6,797 nucleotides of DNA. Origin: DATLBY01 sp035526665 (lineage in GTDB: Bacteria > Acidobacteriota > Terriglobia > Bryobacterales > Bryobacteraceae). The position numbers and the translations under genes were made by a program. Location: assembly GCA_035526665.1 (NCBI GenBank), contig DATLBY010000012.1, forward strand, positions 1 to 6,797, in the 5' to 3' direction. Of the stretch, positions 1 to 4,522 are shown piece after piece (position 1 is the first letter of the stretch; each line of letters begins with the position of its first letter). Below the pieces are notes generated by a model, which was given only the letters and a program-made list of their open reading frames with translations, had not been told where the DNA came from and ran no database searches.

Positions 1-1709
1 CCATCAGTGTGCTGGTGGTGTTACTGCTCGGCGCTTTCGCCGGATGGCTCAACGGCATCGTGATTACACGTTGCAAGCAGCTGCCGCTGATCGTCACATT
101 AGGTACGTTCAGTCTTTTCCGTGGCATCGCGGAAGGGCTCACCGGCGGGGTCCGGAATTTTACGGGTTTCCCCGACAGTTTTCTTTTTCTGGGGCAGGGC
201 CGTCTGACTGGCTTGATACCCGTTCAGCTTTTCATCCTGTTACCGGCAGCGATTGCATTCTGGATTCTTCTGCATCGCAGCGTAATCGGAAGATCTTTAT
301 CGGCAATCGGCTATTCAGCCGCGGGGGCGCGCCACGCCGGTCTTCCCGTGCAAACGCATCTTCGACTCATCTACACGATTTCAGGACTCACGGCCAGCCT
401 GGCGGCTATCGTATACGTTTCGCGTCTGGGGCAGGCGAAATCGGATGCCGGCACCGGCTACGAATTGATGGCGATCGCGGCCGTGGTCCTGGGCGGCACC
501 TCAATCCGGGGAGGCCGCGGCTCGATTTCCGGCACGCTCCTCGCACTCGCAGCGATTATCGTCCTTCAAAACGGATTGCGCCTGAGCGCGCTGCCGGCGG
601 AGCTCGCCGGTATTTTCACCGGTGTGGTGCTTCTTACCGCCATCGGCCTCGACAGCCGCCGCGTACAGTTTGCGCGCGGAATCGCGAGTGGAGCGGGCGA
701 GAAAAGGTCCGCCGTACGCTTACTGGCAATCTTGGGATCCGTTCTTGTCCTCGCGATCGTCACCGCCGCCGCCACATCGCACTTTAGAAAACAGCCTGTG
801 GCTGCGCGGCCGGAGATCGGCATGATGCCGAAACAGAAGGGCGATCCCTACTTCATTAGCTGCCGCCAGGGAGCCGAGGAGGCCGCACGGGAACTCAATG
901 TCCAACTACTCTGGGACGGCCCCACCGACCTGGATCCCGCCAAGCAGAACGAGGTGGTCGAGGGTTGGATCACTCGCGGTGTCGCGGCTATCGCCGTCAG
1001 CGTCGAGAATAAGGCAGCTATTTCCACAGTTCTTCGTAAGGCTCGCTCGCGCGGGATTAAGGTGCTGGCGTGGGACGCGGACGCGGAGCCCGACGCACGC
1101 GATTTTCTGATTAACCAAGCCACCCCGGAAGGTATAGGGAATACTATCGCCGACCAAGTGGCCCAGATTCTTGGCGGCAAGGGCTCTTTCGCCGTCGTGA
1201 CCAGCTCACTGAGCGCGGCGAATCAGAATGACTGGATTCGTTTCATCAAAAAGCATATCGCTGCCAAGTATCCAGAGATCCATTTAGTCGCGATTCAACC
1301 CAGTGAAGGTGACCGCGATCGTGCCTTCGCGGAGGCACAAACCATTTTGAAGGTCTATCCGGACGTACGCGCGATTGCAGCCATCGCGGCCCCGGCGGTA
1401 CCCGGAGTTGCCGAGGCCGTCAAGCAGTCGGGACGGTTAGACGTCCGCGTCACGGGCCTCTCTCTTCCAAATATGTGCAAGCCATACGTGCATGCCGGCA
1501 TCATTCGCTCCGTGGTTTTGTGGGATACCAGGAATCTGGGCTACCTGACTGTGCAGGCGGCACAATCGCTCATTCAGGGAGGCCTGCGCCAAGGCTCCAC
1601 CGAACTCAACGCAGGCCGGCTCGGCCGGATTCGAGTCGAGGGCGACAATGTGATGTTGGGTCTCCCCTTCGTTTTCACTAAAGAAAATATCGACCGGTTC
1701 AACTTCTGA
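1..1709 (+). CDS. Sugar ABC transporter permease fused to an LsrB/RhaS-like periplasmic binding domain (5' partial)
   Basis: This is the membrane subunit of a CUT2-type sugar importer joined to its own substrate-binding domain. The frame is open to the left edge, so the GTG at 9 is probably internal and the first transmembrane helices are missing. Residues here are counted from that GTG. Residues 1-215 are RbsC-like: 'LIVTLGTFSLFRG' near 27-39, 'GARHAGL' near 106, and the family signature 'VVLGGTSIRGGRG' at 159-171 followed by 'LQNGL'. A basic stretch (R217, R218, R223, K232, R233, R237) precedes an added hydrophobic helix at about 238-256. Residues 268-566 form a type I periplasmic binding fold like LsrB or RhaS ('WDGPTDLDP', 'LAWDAD', 'LINQATPEG', and the ending 'FTKENIDRFNF'). 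The basic loop followed by a helix fits export of the binding domain to the periplasm. The sugar is not known. The ATPase gene is not in the window and may lie upstream. Confidence 0.5.
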   Translation, partial: ISVLVVLLLGAFAGWLNGIVITRCKQLPLIVTLGTFSLFRGIAEGLTGGVRNFTGFPDSFLFLGQGRLTGLIPVQLFILLPAAIAFWILLHRSVIGRSLSAIGYSAAGARHAGLPVQTHLRLIYTISGLTASLAAIVYVSRLGQAKSDAGTGYELMAIAAVVLGGTSIRGGRGSISGTLLALAAIIVLQNGLRLSALPAELAGIFTGVVLLTAIGLDSRRVQFARGIASGAGEKRSAVRLLAILGSVLVLAIVTAAATSHFRKQPVAARPEIGMMPKQKGDPYFISCRQGAEEAARELNVQLLWDGPTDLDPAKQNEVVEGWITRGVAAIAVSVENKAAISTVLRKARSRGIKVLAWDADAEPDARDFLINQATPEGIGNTIADQVAQILGGKGSFAVVTSSLSAANQNDWIRFIKKHIAAKYPEIHLVAIQPSEGDRDRAFAEAQTILKVYPDVRAIAAIAAPAVPGVAEAVKQSGRLDVRVTGLSLPNMCKPYVHAGIIRSVVLWDTRNLGYLTVQAAQSLIQGGLRQGSTELNAGRLGRIRVEGDNVMLGLPFVFTKENIDRFNF

Positions 1710-1723
1710 CTAACCCGGAAGCA

Positions 1724-1740
1724 GCCGCCATCTCAGCGGC
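1724..1740. terminator. Weak hairpin between the convergent genes
   Basis: A 5-bp inverted repeat, GCCGC and GCGGC, encloses a 7-base loop just after the + strand transporter stop. It overlaps the last codons of the minus-strand gene. The stem is short and there is no T-run on either side, so a terminator role is only a possibility suggested by its place between convergent genes. Confidence 0.5.
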
Positions 1741-2350
1741 GCGGCAATTTAGGCGGTCTGGGGCCCCTGCGAACCGCTTGGTTGGCGCGAACGTACGTGA
1801 GTTCCGAGCGGCTTTGGACGCATCGCAACATAAGTCCGCCCCGGCTCATATCGCCCCGTCCGACGAATTCGAAAGGGAATAGCACTCGGGGACCGAAACG
1901 ATCCAGCAGCAGCTCAGCATACTTCGGAGTGGCGATACTACCCAGTAGCACATACTCGCAGAGCGGACCCGCCGCCTCATCCAGCTTGCGCAGGTCGTCT
2001 TCCATCGGCTCACGGTAGCGCGAGTTCTGGAGATCGATGGGAACGGCCGCGATCTCCCGCAGTTCCGCAACCGTAATGGAGGTTTCCATGGGAAGCAGGC
2101 CGCGGCCAGGGGTGATTACAAAGGCGCCCTCCGTCCCCGGCGGTGGGGATGCAAACGTGCGCGCATAAGCAGCCTTGCCCCTGAAATACAAGCCGCTGAC
2201 GAAGCTGTAGATCTCGTCCAGCCGCGCTGCGCTTTCGCGCAAACGCACCGCAAGCTCAAAACCGGCCCTCTCACTGAGTAGGATGGCCGCGCGCTTACCG
2301 CCGGTATTTGCCGGCGAAAGCAGGAAGATCCGATTAGCGGCCGGTTGCAT
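1733..2350 (-). CDS. Conserved protein of unknown function, 205 residues
   Basis: I do not know a function for this protein. It resembles a family of uncharacterised proteins I recall from acidobacteria and some other soil bacteria, which begin 'RIFLLSPA', contain 'FVSGLYFRGK' (here at 50-59) and end with 'FVGRGDMSRGG' (162-172) and a basic 'RRGPRPPKLPRR' tail. Other visible features are 'VLLGSIATPKY' at 134-144 and a 'RYREP' motif at 111-115. There is no signal peptide or membrane segment, so it is probably cytoplasmic. The ATG at 2350 is backed by a GAGGAAG ribosome-binding site and puts 'RIFLLSPA' close to the N-terminus as expected. The preceding small ORF overlaps its start by 17 bases, which suggests translational coupling and a shared transcript with the dehydrogenase. 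The dense conserved glycine, arginine and aspartate motifs could mark a nucleotide- or phosphate-binding enzyme, but that is a guess. Confidence 0.5.
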   Translation of the reverse strand: MQPAANRIFLLSPANTGGKRAAILLSERAGFELAVRLRESAARLDEIYSFVSGLYFRGKAAYARTFASPPPGTEGAFVITPGRGLLPMETSITVAELREIAAVPIDLQNSRYREPMEDDLRKLDEAAGPLCEYVLLGSIATPKYAELLLDRFGPRVLFPFEFVGRGDMSRGGLMLRCVQSRSELTYVRANQAVRRGPRPPKLPRR

Positions 2351-2503
2351 GACTTCCTCGTATGTGTTCGCTGATGGTGCGCAGCAACTCGCTAACGCTC
2401 CGCGCCTGCGCGTCCGCTAGTTCAGACAATTTTCCAGCCACTCACGCTGCATCAAGGCGGCCAGATCTTTGCAGATGGAAGCGCCGGATGGAATCCTCTG
2501 CAC
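2334..2503 (-). pseudogene. Small ORF with an apparent one-base frameshift
   Basis: Between the dehydrogenase stop and the 205-residue gene, two protein-like segments sit in adjacent frames on the minus strand. The first runs from a GTG at 2503 through 'KDLAALMQREWLE' and stops at 2417. The second reads 'KLSELADAQARSVSELL' and so on to a stop at 2334. They join cleanly if the run of four A (plus-strand T at 2430-2433) had one more base, giving a 56-residue, largely helical amphipathic protein with leucine spacing typical of a coiled coil. The GTG is only 10 bases after the dehydrogenase stop, and the end overlaps the next gene by 17 bases, which is the spacing of a real operon member. No clear ribosome-binding site precedes the GTG; an ATG at 2452 is an alternative. 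It could be a true frameshift, a sequencing error in a homopolymer, or chance. The family is not recognised. Confidence 0.5.
2353..2359 (-). promoter_or_regulatory. Ribosome-binding site for the 205-residue protein
   Basis: On the minus strand GAGGAAG lies just ahead of the ATG at 2350, with about 4 bases between the AGGA core and the start codon. It is the clearest Shine-Dalgarno sequence ahead of an annotated gene in the window and fixes that start. It lies inside the reading frame of the upstream small ORF. Confidence 0.5.
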
Positions 2504-2513
2504 GGGATGCCGG

Positions 2514-3446
2514 TCAACTCACTACATTCTGTGGTGCGCCGTTTAAGAACGCAGCCACATTCTGGCATGCGACGTCCATCAGACGCGTTCGCGCCTCTTT
2601 AGTAGCCCATGCCAGGTGCGGAGTGATGATGCAATTCTTAGCGCGGAATAGTGGGCTATCCGGAGGTGGTTCCACGGGCAGCACATCAATCCCGGCGCCC
2701 GCGAGGCGGTCCTGGTTCAGAGCGTCCGCCAGATCCTGTTCGTTCACCAGCGCTCCCCGGGCCGTATTAATGAGAAATGCCGCCGGCTTCATCAGCGCAA
2801 GACGCTCGGCGTTGATCAGGCTCCTGGTATCCGCCGTCAGGGGACAGTGGAGCGAAACCACATCTGACTTTCGCAGCAACTCTTCAAGACTGGTGCTGCC
2901 CTCACGGGAAGTGCGGCTGGCCGCTAGAGTTTTCATGCCGAAGGCACTGCCGATGCGTGCAACCTGACTCCCAATACGTCCCATGCCGATGATGCCCAGA
3001 GTCTTGCCGGAAAGTTCAATCAGCGGCGTTCTCCAGAAGCTCCAATCCGGATTTTGCGACCAGGCGCCGCGGCGCACCATCTCGCTATGCAGGGCGGTGT
3101 GATGGCAGAGCTCCAGCAGAAGTGCGAACACGAGTTGTGCTACCGAGGCGCTTCCATACGCCGGCACATTCGTCACGGTGATGCCGCGGCTCCGCGCGGC
3201 TGCCACATCCACGACGTCGTAACCGGTTGCGAGCACCCCGATGTACCGCAGTTTCGGAAGCTGTTCTAGGACATCCTGCCGCAAAGGAGTCTTATTGGTG
3301 AGAACGAGATCCGCGTCAGCGGCCGCGCGGGCAACCTCCCCGGCCGGCAGGCGGTCGTGAACGATTACTTCCGCCAGGCCTCGGAGCAAGTCCCAGGAGA
3401 GATCGCCGGGGTTCAGCGTGTAGCCATCAAGCACAACTATTTTCAT
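2514..3446 (-). CDS. D-isomer 2-hydroxyacid dehydrogenase, glycerate dehydrogenase/hydroxypyruvate reductase type
   Basis: It is a cytoplasmic oxidoreductase of the D-2-hydroxyacid dehydrogenase family, probably interconverting hydroxypyruvate or glyoxylate with D-glycerate or glycolate. Residues are numbered from a TTG at 3452; the ATG at 3446 is preferred because 'MKIVVLDGYTLNPGDLSW' is the usual family start, giving 310 residues, a normal length. The Rossmann fingerprint GMGRIG is at 156-161. The catalytic set is complete: R232 in 'NTARGALV', E261 in 'DVLPVEP' and H279 in 'TPHLAW'. The segment 'WRTPLIELSGKTLGI' before the fingerprint is typical of glycerate dehydrogenases. After the second Rossmann strand the sequence is 'LAASRTSR' instead of the Asp seen in NAD-dependent members, so NADP(H) may be preferred. 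No Shine-Dalgarno sequence precedes the ATG. It is followed by the small ORF and the 205-residue gene, probably on one transcript. The exact substrate cannot be read from the sequence. Confidence 0.5.
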   Translation of the reverse strand: MKIVVLDGYTLNPGDLSWDLLRGLAEVIVHDRLPAGEVARAAADADLVLTNKTPLRQDVLEQLPKLRYIGVLATGYDVVDVAAARSRGITVTNVPAYGSASVAQLVFALLLELCHHTALHSEMVRRGAWSQNPDWSFWRTPLIELSGKTLGIIGMGRIGSQVARIGSAFGMKTLAASRTSREGSTSLEELLRKSDVVSLHCPLTADTRSLINAERLALMKPAAFLINTARGALVNEQDLADALNQDRLAGAGIDVLPVEPPPDSPLFRAKNCIITPHLAWATKEARTRLMDVACQNVAAFLNGAPQNVVS

Positions 3447-3757
3447 ACGCAAATAAGATGATAACTGCAGCGGCTTCCGCCTGTGGAGCTGTGTAGTTGG
3501 CGGGCACTCCCGCGTGGCTTACCGTACAGTCATGACCGTTCCTCTGAAGCCCGAGTTGGAGCAATTAATCCAGCAATGAGCTGATCGATCAAGTGCGAGC
3601 ACAGATTGAGGAAAAAAAGCGTGCATGGCGCAACGATCAGCGCCGGGCATGAACCTGTACCGATTTACGACCGACGCTTTGCTTCGGAACACTTACAGCA
3701 ATTTTCGAACTACGTGTCGCAGGATAATCGTGCGGAAATTCGCCTGGTCCGTAATCG
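3447..3757. other. Intergenic region between lptB and the dehydrogenase
   Basis: About 310 bases without an intact gene. It contains the candidate minus-strand promoter near 3458-3487, a small inverted repeat GCGGG-CACT-CCCGC at 3500-3513 with no T-run, and the broken + strand coding remnant described separately. No rpoN or hibernation-factor gene, which often follow lptB in proteobacteria, is present here. Confidence 0.5.
3458..3487 (-). promoter_or_regulatory. Candidate promoter for the dehydrogenase
   Basis: On the minus strand TATCAT (3463-3458) matches the -10 consensus at five of six positions. TCCACA (3487-3482) is a weaker -35 match, four of six, with an 18-base spacer. Transcription would start about 5 bases before the ATG at 3446, giving an almost leaderless message, which agrees with the missing Shine-Dalgarno site. 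The call is based on pattern and position only. Confidence 0.5.
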
Positions 3758-3761
3758 CTAA
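3532..3761 (+). pseudogene. Decayed coding remnant; first part resembles a ParD-type antitoxin start
   Basis: Three protein-like pieces follow one another in three different frames. An ATG at 3532 opens 'MTVPLKPELEQLIQQ', then TGA at 3577; this resembles the first strand and helix of ribbon-helix-helix ParD-type antitoxins. The next frame gives 'NELIDQVRAQIEEKKRAWR' and stops at 3652. A third frame, open from 3585 and with a GTG at 3621 preceded by GAGGA at 8 bases, gives 'HEPVPIYDRRFASEHLQQF' and ends at 3761, overlapping the lptB stop by three bases tail to tail. An ATG at 3649 overlaps the second stop as ATGA, the usual toxin-antitoxin junction, but its product is not toxin-like. Read together they suggest a frameshifted and partly deleted gene or gene pair. 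The alternative is that only the 46-residue ORF at 3621-3761 is real. The third piece is not recognised. Confidence 0.5.
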
Positions 3762-4504
3762 TTCGTGTAGCCGCCCGGGTGGACCCACTGGAAAGACTCA
3801 CCCAGGTACACGCGTTTCACGTCGGGATCGCGGCCAAGCGCATCAGGAGTCCCCGCGCGGAAAATCTTGCCGTTGTTAATGATGTAGGCGCGATCTGTAA
3901 CGGCCAGAGTCTCGCGTACGTTATGGTCAGTGACGAGAATACCGATTCCCGATCGTTTAAGATCGAAAATAATCTTTTGCAGCTCCAGCACCTGGATCGG
4001 GTCAATTCCGGAAAAGGGCTCATCTAAAAGCAGGAAGTGGGGGTTAATCGCCAGCGATCGCGCGATTTCCACACGCCGCCGCTCCCCGCCGGAGAGCGCG
4101 TAACCCTTATTTCGACGTACCTTATCGAGACCCAACTGCTCCACCAGTTCGTTCATCCGGTCCTGCCGTTCCCGGTTCGACATCGACAGAGTCTCGAGAA
4201 TCGCCATCAGATTCTGCTCTACGGATAGCTTGCGGAATACCGAAGGCTCCTGCGGCAGATAGCTGATTCCGCGGCGGGCCCGCCGGTACATGGGGAGCTC
4301 CGTGATGTCCTCATCGTCCAGCATCACGCGGCCGGAATCAGGACTGATCAAGCCCACAATCATGTAAAACGAGGTTGTTTTGCCGGCTCCATTGGGTCCG
4401 AGCAGACCCACTACTTGGCCCTGCTCCACGGAAATAGAAACGTCATCCACCACTTTGCGCCCACGGTAGGTTTTAGATACATCGCGGGTTTGGAGGATCT
4501 GCAT
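3758..4504 (-). CDS. lptB: LPS export ABC transporter ATP-binding protein LptB
   Basis: LptB is the cytoplasmic ATPase of the LptB2FG complex, which pulls LPS out of the inner membrane and pushes it along the Lpt bridge to the outer membrane. All ATPase motifs are intact: Walker A GPNGAGKTT at 36-44, Q-loop Q85, signature LSGGE at 137-141, Walker B LLLDEP at 158-163 with catalytic E162, and switch H194. LptB-specific stretches are 'YLPQEPSVFRKLSVEQN' (82-98), 'PFSGIDPI' (163-170) and the C-terminal 'VYLGESF'. The length is 248 residues, slightly more than the usual 240 or so because of a 10-residue tail after 'GESF'. The ATG at 4504 is 18 bases after the stop of the upstream LptC/LptA gene, so the two are almost certainly co-transcribed, although no good Shine-Dalgarno site is seen. 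LptF and LptG are not in the window. Confidence 0.5.
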   Translation of the reverse strand: MQILQTRDVSKTYRGRKVVDDVSISVEQGQVVGLLGPNGAGKTTSFYMIVGLISPDSGRVMLDDEDITELPMYRRARRGISYLPQEPSVFRKLSVEQNLMAILETLSMSNRERQDRMNELVEQLGLDKVRRNKGYALSGGERRRVEIARSLAINPHFLLLDEPFSGIDPIQVLELQKIIFDLKRSGIGILVTDHNVRETLAVTDRAYIINNGKIFRAGTPDALGRDPDVKRVYLGESFQWVHPGGYTN

Positions 4505-4522
4505 GCAGTTCGATTAAGTGAA

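Noticed and set aside
44..787. A 247-residue + strand frame inside the transporter gene
   Set aside because: It is full of Arg, His and Pro as expected for an out-of-frame reading, while the overlapping frame has clear RbsC motifs.
807..1709. Naming the transporter an autoinducer-2 (Lsr) importer
   Set aside because: Two of six remembered pocket residues differ and no Lsr processing genes are in view, so a specific ligand is not supported.
2427..2435. Programmed -1 frameshifting in the small ORF
   Set aside because: The site reads G GAA AAT in the zero frame, which is not an X XXY YYZ slippery heptamer, and no strong downstream stem is evident. A base loss or a sequence error is simpler.
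2362..2967. A 201-residue open frame on the + strand across the dehydrogenase
   Set aside because: It is antisense to a dehydrogenase with a complete catalytic set, its product is rich in Ser, Arg and Ala with no recognisable motif, and it has no ribosome-binding site. It is a shadow of GC-rich coding DNA.
3500..3513. Inverted repeat GCGGG-CACT-CCCGC as a terminator
   Set aside because: The stem is only five pairs and no T-run follows on either strand.
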